Assembly (NCBI GenBank): GCA_902572675.1
Contig: CACGGY010000025.1
Location: forward strand, 1-13,205
Direction: 5' to 3'
DNA length: 13,205 nt
Origin: an uncultured Prochlorococcus sp.
GTDB lineage: Bacteria > Cyanobacteriota > Cyanobacteriia > PCC-6307 > Cyanobiaceae
Shown here piece after piece: positions 1-7,403 of the stretch (positions within the stretch are counted from its first letter, which is position 1; each line of letters opens with the position of its first letter). The notes below the pieces were generated by a model that worked only from the letters and a program-made list of their open reading frames with translations, was not told where the DNA came from and searched no databases. The position numbers and the translations under genes are program-made.

Positions 1-690
1 ACTAGAAAAGGCTTGCCTCGATCGTTTGGTCATAACGAAGGGGTAAGTGTATTAAAAGAAATTATTAAAGTATCAAAAAAGTTAGGTTGTAAGGTTCTTA
101 CTGTTTATGCTTTCTCAACTGAAAATTGGACAAGACCAATCAAAGAAGTCGATTTCCTTATTAATCTTTTTAAGGAAGTGTTGAGTAAGGAAATAAAAGA
201 AATACATCAAGAATCGATCAAAATAAAATTCATAGGAGATTTAACACCTTTCCCAGAGAATTTAAAAAAAATAATATATAGTTCAGAGACTCTTACTGAA
301 AATAACAATAATTTCTTATTAAATATTTGTGTAAATTATGGAGGTAGACAAGAAATAGTAAAAGTTGCTAAAGAACTTGCATTTCAATCTTCTTCTGGGA
401 AAATAAAACCAAGTGAAGTTAATGAAGAACTATTTAATTCTGAGCTATTAACTCGAGGAATTAAAGATCCGGAATTGCTTATAAGAACTAGTGGAGAAAA
501 AAGGATTAGTAATTTTCTTTTATGGCAATTAGCTTATTCAGAAATTTATATATCTGACGTACTGTGGCCAGACTTTAATGAGTATGAATTTCTTAAAGCA
601 ATAATTGATTATCAATCACGGAATAGACGTTTCGGCGGTATAGAATCATTACCAAATGAATCTTTTGAAGATTCTCGATGTGCTCCCTAA
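1..690 (+). CDS. uppS: Isoprenyl transferase (undecaprenyl diphosphate synthase family), 5' end cut by window
   Basis: Cis-prenyltransferase that adds isopentenyl units to an allylic diphosphate to make the long-chain lipid carrier used for peptidoglycan and other wall glycans; it acts at the cytoplasmic face of the membrane. The frame is open from base 1 (TRKGLPRSFGH...), so the start and the catalytic Asp loop (DGNGRWA in the family) lie left of the window; the first start-like codon inside, a TTG at 13, is not the true start. Visible family motifs, counted from that TTG, are YAFSTENW at 32-39, RTSGE at 158-162 and the following SNFLLWQLAYSEIY at 166-179, which carry diphosphate-binding and dimer residues, and WPDF at 185-188. 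About 30 residues are missing. The stop is 4 bases before the chosen bioB start, suggesting co-transcription. Family assignment is secure; product chain length cannot be read from sequence. Confidence 0.93.
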   Translation, partial: TRKGLPRSFGHNEGVSVLKEIIKVSKKLGCKVLTVYAFSTENWTRPIKEVDFLINLFKEVLSKEIKEIHQESIKIKFIGDLTPFPENLKKIIYSSETLTENNNNFLLNICVNYGGRQEIVKVAKELAFQSSSGKIKPSEVNEELFNSELLTRGIKDPELLIRTSGEKRISNFLLWQLAYSEIYISDVLWPDFNEYEFLKAIIDYQSRNRRFGGIESLPNESFEDSRCAP

Positions 691-694
691 AAAA

Positions 695-1702
695 ATGACT
701 AAGTCCAGTAATCAAATATATAGCGAAATTAGGTTTGATTGGAATAGAAAGGAAATATTGGAAATACTAAATATGCCTCTGATAGATTTAATGTGGGAAT
801 CACAAATTATTCACAGAAAATTTAACAACTATAAAGTCCAATTAGCATCATTGTTCAGTGTCAAAACCGGTGGATGTGAGGAAAATTGTTCATATTGTAG
901 CCAATCTATTTATAGTGCCAGCGAAATAAAAAGTCACCCGCAATTAAATGTTGAAGAGGTTTTAGCAAGAGCTCAAATAGCTAAAAAAGAGGGTGCAGAT
1001 AGGTTTTGTATGGGTTGGGCATGGAGAGAAATTAGGGATGGGAAATCATTTGATGCAATGTTAAAGATGGTAAGTGGGGTTAAAGATTTAGGAATGGAAG
1101 CATGCGTTACTGCTGGAATGCTTTCTGAAGAGCAAGCCATAAGATTAGCTGAGGCAGGTTTAACCGCTTATAATCATAATCTTGATACTAGTCCTGAATA
1201 TTATGAAAATATAATCACTACAAGAACATACCAAGACAGACTAGATACTATAAAAAGAGTAAGAAATGCAGGAATAAATGTATGTTGTGGTGGAATAATA
1301 GGTTTGGGGGAAAATAATGATGATAGAGCATCTCTTTTAGAAGTCCTTTCAAACATGAATCCACACCCAGAAAGTGTTCCTATTAATTCATTAGTGGCTA
1401 TTGAAGGAACTGTTTTAGAAGATAATCAAGAAATTGACTCTATTGAAATGATAAGGATGATTGCTACTGCCCGAATTCTTATGCCAAAAAGCAAAATAAG
1501 ACTTAGTGCTGGTCGAGAAAAACTTTCAAAGGAAGCCCAAATCTTATGTTTTCAATGTGGTGCAAATTCAATTTTTTATGGAGATGAATTACTTACAACT
1601 TCAAATCCATCTTTTCAATCAGACAGAGAACTTCTAAAAGAGGTTGGAGTTTTATTTAATAAGGATTTTGAAACTTACGAGAAAACATTATCTTCTTTAT
1701 GA
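695..1702 (+). CDS. bioB: Biotin synthase
   Basis: Radical SAM enzyme that inserts sulfur into dethiobiotin, the last step of biotin synthesis. With the ATG at 695 it is 335 residues, normal for the family. The radical SAM cluster is C61xxxC65xxC68 (CEENCSYC). Ligands of the second [2Fe-2S] cluster are C105 (RFCMG), C137 (ACVTAG), C197 (NVCCGG) and R269 (IRLSAGR), all present. A longer in-frame ATG exists at 656 but it would overlap uppS by 35 bases and add 14 residues that look like out-of-frame uppS sequence; the 695 start gives a 4-base gap and the N-terminus MTKSSNQIYSEIRFDW typical of picocyanobacterial BioB. Neither start has a clear Shine-Dalgarno site. The stop overlaps the next gene as ATGA. 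No other biotin genes are in the window. Confidence 0.96.
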   Translation: MTKSSNQIYSEIRFDWNRKEILEILNMPLIDLMWESQIIHRKFNNYKVQLASLFSVKTGGCEENCSYCSQSIYSASEIKSHPQLNVEEVLARAQIAKKEGADRFCMGWAWREIRDGKSFDAMLKMVSGVKDLGMEACVTAGMLSEEQAIRLAEAGLTAYNHNLDTSPEYYENIITTRTYQDRLDTIKRVRNAGINVCCGGIIGLGENNDDRASLLEVLSNMNPHPESVPINSLVAIEGTVLEDNQEIDSIEMIRMIATARILMPKSKIRLSAGREKLSKEAQILCFQCGANSIFYGDELLTTSNPSFQSDRELLKEVGVLFNKDFETYEKTLSSL

Positions 1703-2631
1703 AAGTAAAAAATTATACAGTAGTTTCTCTTTACTCTTTTTTCCCATTTCAAGAAAATTTGATTTATGAGCTTAAAGATAAATTAGTGAAAATTGAAAAT
1801 GAACACGATCTTTCAGGTTTATTAATATTTGCAAGTGAAGGTATTAATGGAACTATATGTGCCGAGAACAACTTAATCGAAATTGTTATCAATTTACTAA
1901 AAGAATATAACGACAATAGAAATCTAAATATAAAAATAAACTTTTCAAAAAACAAAGTCTTCAAAAAATTAAAAATAAAAATTAAGAAAGAAATAGTTAC
2001 AATGGGGGTCCCCGAAATAAACCCTTCACAAGAAAATGGCGAATATATCGACTCAACTAATTGGAATAAGCTAATTAAAAATAAAAATACAATAGTCATT
2101 GATACTAGAAATCATTATGAGGTTTCTATAGGAACATTTCAGAATTCTATAAACCCAAAAACAAGAAACTTTAAAGAGTTTCCAAAGTGGGTAGATGATC
2201 ATTTAGATAGTCACTTAAAAAATAAAGATTGTACAAATATAGCTATGTTTTGTACTGGAGGTATCAGATGTGAAAAAGCTACAAGTTTACTGAAAAAGAA
2301 AGGTTATAAAAATATTTATCACCTAAAAGGAGGCATTTTACAATACCTTGATGATATATCAGCAGAAAAAAACTTATTTGAGGGTGAATGTTTTGTTTTT
2401 GATAAAAGAGTTGCTTTAGATCAAGAATTAGAAAAAGGTTCTTACTCCATTTGTCATGCATGCGGGATGCCTGTTTCAATTCAAGACCAAAAAAGAAAAG
2501 AATACAGAGAGGGGATTCAATGTCATTTCTGCATAAATCAATTCAGTGATAATGATAGAAAAAGATTTGAAGAAAGACAAAAACAAATCGATAGATTACA
2601 AGAGGAGAGTCAGAAAATCTATCAGGATTAA
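1699..2631 (+). CDS. trhO: TrhO-type rhodanese, tRNA uridine 5-oxyacetic acid pathway hydroxylase (UPF0176)
   Basis: Members of this family (E. coli YceA/TrhO) hydroxylate U34 of certain tRNAs to ho5U in the cytosol. The 310-residue protein has the expected order: an N-terminal acylphosphatase-like domain (about 1-100, with the family stretch ASEGINGT at 45-52), a rhodanese domain (about 115-225) with catalytic C185 in the loop CTGGIRC followed by LKGGILQYL at 209-217, and a C-terminal Cys domain with C252xxC255 and C275xxC278 that looks like a metal site, then a charged helix. The start codon overlaps the bioB stop (ATGA, 1699-1702), so translation is probably coupled. Family membership is firm; the tRNA role is transferred from characterised homologues and was not tested here. 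Confidence 0.9.
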   Translation: MKVKNYTVVSLYSFFPFQENLIYELKDKLVKIENEHDLSGLLIFASEGINGTICAENNLIEIVINLLKEYNDNRNLNIKINFSKNKVFKKLKIKIKKEIVTMGVPEINPSQENGEYIDSTNWNKLIKNKNTIVIDTRNHYEVSIGTFQNSINPKTRNFKEFPKWVDDHLDSHLKNKDCTNIAMFCTGGIRCEKATSLLKKKGYKNIYHLKGGILQYLDDISAEKNLFEGECFVFDKRVALDQELEKGSYSICHACGMPVSIQDQKRKEYREGIQCHFCINQFSDNDRKRFEERQKQIDRLQEESQKIYQD

Positions 2632-2642
2632 TTTTCAAAATT

Positions 2643-3137
2643 ATGAAAGTTGAAGAATTAGAAAATTTAGCGAGTTCTATTGGACTAATAATTAAAATTC
2701 AAATCAGGGAAACTCTTGGATTATGCTTTTTTAGAATTGTTGTGGCAGAACAAAAAGAAAACATTATAAAGATCTGGGCCGAAATGAAAGGTTGGACTTA
2801 CTTGAATAAGCAGGGTATTCAACTAGATACATTAAGAATCCTAAGTAAAGCTCCTCCTCTTGTTTCAGATTTAATATGGGCATCAACTATGGCTTGGGCA
2901 ATTGAAAAAAAATCAAGTAAAAAAGCAAGACTTTTAGCCATTTTTGATAGTGAAGGATATAGCAAAAAACTTGTAAGATACTTCAAGTTAATCGGATTTA
3001 AAATAACAAAAGAAGTTGGTTCAAGCCCAGGAGATCTTTTATTAAGGTTGGTTTGGGGAGGCGCAGGGACACTTATGACAGGAGATTGTAATCACATATT
3101 AAAAAAAATTGAAAAGAAACTCTCTTTAATTGAATAG
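2643..3137 (+). CDS. Conserved-looking cyanobacterial protein of unknown function (164 aa)
   Basis: Not assigned to a characterised family. It starts with an ATG 11 bases after the trhO stop and ends 2 bases before the convergent lipA stop, so it is the last gene of the uppS-bioB-trhO run. It has no signal peptide and no clear membrane helix, so it is probably cytosolic. The first 60 residues alternate short strands and helices (LCFFRIVVAEQ, then IKIWAEMKGW). The second half, about 90-150, reads as a compact alpha/beta fold: KKARLLAIFDSEGYSKKLVRY, then FKLIGFKITKEVGSS, then the Gly-rich stretch LRLVWGGAGTLMTGDC at 133-148. The pattern of a ...LL...D...LVRYFK..GF segment loosely recalls the C-terminal half of GNAT acetyltransferases, but the remaining GNAT motifs cannot be shown by eye. 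Codon use matches its neighbours, and I believe it is a real gene. Confidence 0.8.
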   Translation: MKVEELENLASSIGLIIKIQIRETLGLCFFRIVVAEQKENIIKIWAEMKGWTYLNKQGIQLDTLRILSKAPPLVSDLIWASTMAWAIEKKSSKKARLLAIFDSEGYSKKLVRYFKLIGFKITKEVGSSPGDLLLRLVWGGAGTLMTGDCNHILKKIEKKLSLIE

Positions 3138-3139
3138 AT

Positions 3140-4039
3140 TTAACCCGCATGATAACTACTTCTAACTAACGGCCCAGAAGATACTTTCTTAAACCCTAAT
3201 CCCTTAGAAAAGCGATATAGATATTCAAACTCTAATGTATCCCAATATTTTTTAACCGCCAAATGATTTAATGATGGCCTTAAATATTGGCCTATTGTAA
3301 TTTGATCACAATCTATTTTTTTAAGATCATAAATTGTATTTTTTATTTCATCAAGTGTTTCCCCAAGACCCAGCATAATGCCTGATTTAGTTTGAATATG
3401 AGGGGCAATATCTTTTGACTTTTTTAATAAACTTAGGGAATTTTTATAATTTGCACCTCTCCTAACTTCTTTCTGAAGTCTTTCAACAGTTTCAAGATTA
3501 TGGTTAAAGCATATTGGATCTTTTTCTAAAATCATCTTCAATCTCTCAGTCTGAAGGTTATTAGTTTCATCAAAATTTTTGCCCCCGCCCCACAAATCAG
3601 GAGTTAAAACCTCGATTTTAATCGATGATTCAATTTTTCTAATTTCATCAATGGTAGATACAAATAAATTTGCACCATGATCAGGGAGATCATCTCTAGC
3701 TACAGATGTCAAAACAACATATTTCAAATTTAATACTTTCACTGCTTCAGCGACTTGAATACATTCATCCTTATTTATTGAACTAGGTCTTCCTTTATTT
3801 ACCTGACAAAAAGCACATGAACGAGAACAAATCGATCCCCCTAGTAAGAAAGTGGCTGTTCCTGAGGCATAACATTCGGCTCTATTTGGACATCTTGCTT
3901 CTTCACAAATAGTATGAATATTTGCTTTTTTGATGAGTGTTTGTATTTTTTCGAATTCTGAAGCTTTACTAATAGGAAATTTAATCCAAGCGGGAAGTCT
4001 TAAGATTTTTTCTTTCTTGATTAGATTATTGTCTCTCAT
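3140..4039 (-). CDS. lipA: Lipoyl synthase
   Basis: Radical SAM enzyme that inserts two sulfurs into the octanoyl group on lipoyl domains of 2-oxoacid dehydrogenases and the glycine cleavage H protein. The 299-residue protein has the auxiliary-cluster motif C45xxxxC50xxxxxC56 (CEEARCPNRAEC), the radical SAM motif C71xxxC75xxC78 (CSRSCAFC), and the C-terminal RSSYHAG (293-299) whose first serine binds the auxiliary cluster. Other family stretches are TSVARDDLPDHGA (111-123) and GLGET (224-228). The ATG start at 4039 lies 3 bases past the recR stop, so the two genes form an operon read recR to lipA. No octanoyltransferase gene is in the window. Cyanobacteria often carry more than one lipA; which copy this represents cannot be told here. 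Confidence 0.95.
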   Translation of the reverse strand: MRDNNLIKKEKILRLPAWIKFPISKASEFEKIQTLIKKANIHTICEEARCPNRAECYASGTATFLLGGSICSRSCAFCQVNKGRPSSINKDECIQVAEAVKVLNLKYVVLTSVARDDLPDHGANLFVSTIDEIRKIESSIKIEVLTPDLWGGGKNFDETNNLQTERLKMILEKDPICFNHNLETVERLQKEVRRGANYKNSLSLLKKSKDIAPHIQTKSGIMLGLGETLDEIKNTIYDLKKIDCDQITIGQYLRPSLNHLAVKKYWDTLEFEYLYRFSKGLGFKKVSSGPLVRSSYHAG

Positions 4040-4042
4040 TGT

Positions 4043-4648
4043 CTAATTTAGTTTTGTTCTTCCTTCTAAAGCCCTTGCAAGTGTAACTTCATCAACATAT
4101 TCAAGTTCACTACCCATTGGGAGGCCATATGCAATCCTCGTAACTTTAGTAAAAGGGGCTAACAATTTCCCAATATAAAGACTTGTTGTATCTCCCTCAA
4201 CACTGGGGGTCAATGCCAATATGATCTCATCTATTTCAGACTTACTAACTCTTTCTACCAAGCTTCTTATTTCTAAGAGTTCAGGGCCAACAGAATCCAT
4301 TGGGGATATTAAACCACCAATAACGTGGTAAACACCTTTAAATTCTCTGGCGCGCTCCAAAGCAAGCAAATCTTTAGTTTCTGCCACTACACAAATTAGT
4401 TTTTGATTTCTTTCAGTATTTTTACAAATTTCACATTCATCTTCTGAAGTCAAATTGAAACATTTTTTGCAACGGCCAACATTACTATGTGCTTCTAATA
4501 AAGCCTTTGAAAAATCTCGTATTGTACTTTCAGGTTGTTTTAAAATAAACAAAGCTAATCGTTGCGCTGTTCTTGGACCAATCCCTGGAAATTTCTCAAA
4601 ATGACCAATTAATTTTGAAAGCGGTTTGGTATAAGTAATCAAAATCAA
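4043..4648 (-). CDS. recR: Recombination mediator protein RecR
   Basis: RecR works with RecO (and RecF) to load RecA on SSB-coated single-stranded DNA during gap repair. Order of parts: a helix-hairpin-helix (FEKFPGIGPRTAQRLA, 17-32), a four-Cys zinc finger C60xxC63...C72xxC75 (CKKCFN ... CEIC), a Toprim domain (about 84-170, starting ICVVAE, with ALTPSVEGD at 145-153) and the C-terminal GLPMGSELEYVDEVTLARAL (175-194). Length is 201 residues, usual for the family. No ATG is available in frame: an in-frame stop lies at 4667-4669 and the only start-like codons before the conserved region are TTG at 4648 and TTG at 4642. The second gives MITYTKPL... (199 aa) and may be the true start. It is the first gene of the recR-lipA pair and is read divergently from the PsbP-like gene. 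Confidence 0.95.
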   Translation of the reverse strand: MILITYTKPLSKLIGHFEKFPGIGPRTAQRLALFILKQPESTIRDFSKALLEAHSNVGRCKKCFNLTSEDECEICKNTERNQKLICVVAETKDLLALERAREFKGVYHVIGGLISPMDSVGPELLEIRSLVERVSKSEIDEIILALTPSVEGDTTSLYIGKLLAPFTKVTRIAYGLPMGSELEYVDEVTLARALEGRTKLN

Positions 4649-4745
4649 ACTATTTCTAGGGATAATTTAGACGCAAAATTCTGAATTGCCATAATTGTTT
4701 GCTTTTAATGTCTTATTATGTTTTTAGTTAGTAATTTCAAACAAA
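4649..4745. promoter_or_regulatory. Divergent intergenic region between recR-lipA and the PsbP-like gene
   Basis: This 97-base AT-rich gap separates two genes read away from each other, so promoters for both should lie here. On the plus strand a good -10-like hexamer, TATTAT, sits at 4714-4719, 26 bases before the ATG at 4746; no -35 at ideal spacing is obvious (TTGTTT at 4695-4700 is too close, TTGCCA at 4686-4691 too far). On the minus strand a weak -10-like TAAATT reads from 4669 to 4664. The promoters are inferred from gene orientation; the exact boxes are guesses. No riboswitch or operator-like symmetry was seen. Confidence 0.45.
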
Positions 4746-5303
4746 ATGAAAAATATTAAATTTAACCCTTTCAAATATTTATTTTTGATTTTTTTGTGTT
4801 TAACACTTAGTGCTTGTAGTAGCGGACTAAATGCGGGATTAGAAGCTTATCAAAGTCCCGATGGAAGATATGCCTTTTTGTATCCAACAGGATGGACTAG
4901 AGTTAAAGTCGATGGAGGACCTGAAATTATTTATCATGATCTAATAAATAGTAATGAGACTTTAAGTTTAGTTATTTCTGATGTAAATAAAGAGGTTCAA
5001 TTAGAGCAATTAGGAAGCCCAGGTGAAGTAGGTCAAACATTAATTGATAAAGTCATTGCTCCCGAAGGTTCAGGCAGAGAGGTAAAACTTATAAATTCCA
5101 ATAAGAGGGAGGCATCAAATCATATTTTCTATGATTTAGAGTATGAATTAAATTTAAATGAACAGGCAAGACACGAATTAGCTACTGTTGTAATTGATAG
5201 AGGAACACTTTACACTTTCGCTGTCGGAACAAATGAAGAGAGATGGAAGAAAGTTGACGGTATGTTTAGTAATGTAATTGAATCATTTAATTTTTTAATA
5301 TAG
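4746..5303 (+). CDS. PsbP-like lipoprotein (CyanoP type)
   Basis: The 185-residue protein has a lipoprotein signal: a basic start (MKNIKFNPFK), a hydrophobic core (YLFLIFLCLTL) and a lipobox LSAC with the acylated Cys at 24. The mature part begins SSGLNAGLEAYQSPDGRYAF and continues FLYPTGWTRV (44-53), the classic opening of PsbP-domain proteins, then VVIDRGTLYTFAVGTNEERW (about 148-167) and a closing strand, VIESFNFLI. Cyanobacterial PsbP is a thylakoid-lumen lipoprotein linked to assembly or stability of photosystem II; its exact role is not settled. It stands alone between divergent recR and the convergent ABC exporter gene, whose stop lies 15 bases beyond. The fit in length and motifs is good. 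Gene name psbP is often applied, but it is not the plant oxygen-evolving subunit in a strict sense. Confidence 0.9.
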   Translation: MKNIKFNPFKYLFLIFLCLTLSACSSGLNAGLEAYQSPDGRYAFLYPTGWTRVKVDGGPEIIYHDLINSNETLSLVISDVNKEVQLEQLGSPGEVGQTLIDKVIAPEGSGREVKLINSNKREASNHIFYDLEYELNLNEQARHELATVVIDRGTLYTFAVGTNEERWKKVDGMFSNVIESFNFLI

Positions 5304-5318
5304 TTTAGAAATTTTATA

Positions 5319-7091
5319 CTAGATTCCTACTTGAACATTCCATAAATCAGCATATATTTTGTTCTGATCTAATAGTCTTTCATGTTTTCCGCTTTCAACT
5401 ATTTTACCTTTATCAATAACAATTATATTATCAGCATTTTTTATAGTGCTTAATCTATGAGCAATTACTATAGTTGTTCTTTCTTTAGTGATTTTAGATA
5501 ATGATTTTTGAATTAATGCCTCTGTTTCATTATCAACTGAGGCTGTAGCTTCATCTAATATTAATATTGGTGCATCTTTTAAAACAGCTCTCGCTAAGGC
5601 AATTCTTTGACGTTGACCGCCTGAGAGCCTTTGCCCCCTTTCCCCTACTATAGTTTTATAGCCATCTGGTAATTGTTCAATAAATTTATGCGCTTCCGCA
5701 ATCTTTGAAGCTTGAATGATATCTTTAAGACTTGGGTTGATTGAGCCATAAGCAATATTTTCTTGTACACTGCCATGAAATAAATAAGTTTCTTGACTTA
5801 CTAAAGAAATACACTTTCTTAAAGCCCTCAAATTTATTTCTTTAATAGAAATGCCATCCAAGGTTATTGACCCATTATTACTATCATAAATCCTAAGAAG
5901 TAATTTTATTATTGTACTTTTCCCAGAACCTGTTAAACCAACAATTCCTAATGTTGAGTTATTTTCAATTTTAAAATTTATGTTTTTTAAAGTTAAATCT
6001 CGGCCAGGATAATTAAAATTTACATTATTAAAAATAATTTCTCCTTTGATATCTTTAGGTTCAATTTTTATTTTTCCATCTTTTATTTTTATAGGCGTAT
6101 CTATGAGATCAATTACTCTATCTATTGAAGCCATAGATCTCTGAAAATCATCTAAAACATGCCCCAAAGTTGTTAAAGGCCATAATAGTCTTTGTGTAAT
6201 AAACACTAAAAAACTATAAGTTCCGACATCAAGTGTCTTATTCAAAGTTTGGAAACCTCCAATTAATAGAATCGCTATAAAAGCAAATAAGATTGCAAAT
6301 CTTATGAGAGGGATAAAAGCAGAAGATAATTTTATTGCAGCCTTGTTACTTCTTTGATAATCGAGACTTTCTTTATTTAATCTATTTAGTTCCCATTTTT
6401 CTTTAGTAAAACTTTTTATTGTTAGAATTCCACTTAAATTATTATTAAGTCTTGATGCCAATAGTCCAGCTTTATTTCTAACATCTCTATATTTTGGGGC
6501 AAGTTTCCTTTGAAATTTAATTGATCCTAAAAATATAATTGGGATAGGAAAGAAAGCAAATAAAGCAACTTTTGGAGCGACAAAAATCATCGTGCCCCCA
6601 ATTATTAAGACAGTTATAAATAACTGAATAATCTGATTAGCCCCTTGGTCTAGAAATCTCTCGAGTTGATTTATATCATCATTCAAAATAGATAATAACC
6701 TTCCAGTATTATCATTTTCAAAAAAATCCATATCTAATTCCTGGATATGCTCATAAGCTTTTATTCTTAACTTATGTTGCGATAGCTGAGCCAAATTTCT
6801 CCATAAAATCGAATATAAATATTCAAAGGAGGATTCACCAGACCAAACTATTCCTGAAGCAAATGCAAGAAAAATCAATTGTGCTGGAACTTCTTTTATT
6901 CCAAAACCAGCAATCCATGAATTCTGTTCCTTTACAACGATATCCACCGCAAGAGCAATTATTACAGGGGGAGCTAAATCTAATATTTTATTAATTATGG
7001 AACTAAGAAAAGCAAAAAATAGTAACCTTCTTTCTTCAATAAGATTCAAATAAAGTCTAATTATTGGATTTTGATTATTCTTAGACCTCAT
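5319..7091 (-). CDS. ABC exporter, fused membrane and ATPase domains (MsbA / multidrug type)
   Basis: Half-transporter expected to work as a homodimer in the membrane, exporting lipid or another hydrophobic substrate. Residues 1-330 form the six-helix type I exporter domain (hydrophobic stretches near 22-52, 70-85, 155-190 and 263-300); residues 350-590 form the ATPase. Visible motifs are Walker A GLTGSGKST (385-393), Q-loop VSQET (431-435), signature LSGGQRQRIALARA (489-502), Walker B ILILDEA (509-515) and the switch His in IAHRLST (543-549). The 590-residue length is typical. The ATG at 7091 lies 6 bases after the stop of the small upstream gene, so it is probably the last gene of a helicase-small protein-exporter transcript. 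Its 3' end converges on the PsbP-like gene with 15 bases between and no hairpin. The substrate cannot be told from sequence. Confidence 0.93.
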   Translation of the reverse strand: MRSKNNQNPIIRLYLNLIEERRLLFFAFLSSIINKILDLAPPVIIALAVDIVVKEQNSWIAGFGIKEVPAQLIFLAFASGIVWSGESSFEYLYSILWRNLAQLSQHKLRIKAYEHIQELDMDFFENDNTGRLLSILNDDINQLERFLDQGANQIIQLFITVLIIGGTMIFVAPKVALFAFFPIPIIFLGSIKFQRKLAPKYRDVRNKAGLLASRLNNNLSGILTIKSFTKEKWELNRLNKESLDYQRSNKAAIKLSSAFIPLIRFAILFAFIAILLIGGFQTLNKTLDVGTYSFLVFITQRLLWPLTTLGHVLDDFQRSMASIDRVIDLIDTPIKIKDGKIKIEPKDIKGEIIFNNVNFNYPGRDLTLKNINFKIENNSTLGIVGLTGSGKSTIIKLLLRIYDSNNGSITLDGISIKEINLRALRKCISLVSQETYLFHGSVQENIAYGSINPSLKDIIQASKIAEAHKFIEQLPDGYKTIVGERGQRLSGGQRQRIALARAVLKDAPILILDEATASVDNETEALIQKSLSKITKERTTIVIAHRLSTIKNADNIIVIDKGKIVESGKHERLLDQNKIYADLWNVQVGI

Positions 7092-7097
7092 AAAGGA

Positions 7098-7394
7098 TTA
7101 ATTAAATTTTCCATAATGATTTAAATTCTCTTTAGTTTCTAATTTACATTTTGTTTTTGCATCTTGATGACTTGCAGTGTGTGTAAATTCTTCGTAGTAA
7201 CAATCACAAGTTTCATTAGCGATTTCTTCACTATATACCATTTCTGATTTCATCATCTCCTCTTTGACACTCTGAAGACAAAATAATTTTATGATTGAAT
7301 TTTGTTTGTTTTGAGCTAAATAATAACCATTAAAAAAGTTGAATAGGATTATCAGATTCACAAAAATAAAGGATTTATATTTGCTAGCTTTCAT
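7098..7394 (-). CDS. Small four-cysteine protein with N-terminal signal or anchor, unknown function
   Basis: A 98-residue protein I cannot name. Residues 7-28 are basic then hydrophobic (FIFVNLIILFNFFNGYYLAQ), consistent with a Sec signal peptide without an obvious cleavage site or with an uncleaved anchor, which would place the rest outside the cytoplasm or in the lumen. The remainder is hydrophilic and carries four cysteines at 39, 63, 65 and 83, with a CDCYYEEF core (63-70) and helical heptad-like spacing between. Two disulfides or a metal site are possible. The ATG at 7394 lies 9 bases after the helicase stop, with a purine-rich TAGAGA just upstream as a weak ribosome site. The exporter gene follows after 6 bases, so it is sandwiched in an operon. 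Codon use matches its neighbours; the gene looks real. Confidence 0.75.
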   Translation of the reverse strand: MKASKYKSFIFVNLIILFNFFNGYYLAQNKQNSIIKLFCLQSVKEEMMKSEMVYSEEIANETCDCYYEEFTHTASHQDAKTKCKLETKENLNHYGKFN

Positions 7395-7403
7395 TCTCTA
7401 TAC

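Noticed and set aside
13..15. TTG at 13 as the uppS start
   Set aside because: The frame is already open with family-like residues from base 1, and the catalytic DGNGRWA loop must lie upstream, so the gene is cut by the window edge.
656..694. Upstream in-frame ATG at 656 as the bioB start
   Set aside because: It would add 14 residues that overlap the uppS coding region in another frame and do not resemble BioB N-termini; the ATG at 695 fits better.
1764..2099. Minus-strand open frame of 111 codons
   Set aside because: Antisense to the N-terminal half of trhO; Phe/Leu/Ile/Ser-rich translation typical of reverse reading of AT-rich coding DNA.
2279..2479. Minus-strand open frame of 66 codons
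   Set aside because: Antisense to the rhodanese and Cys domains of trhO, with no recognisable motif.
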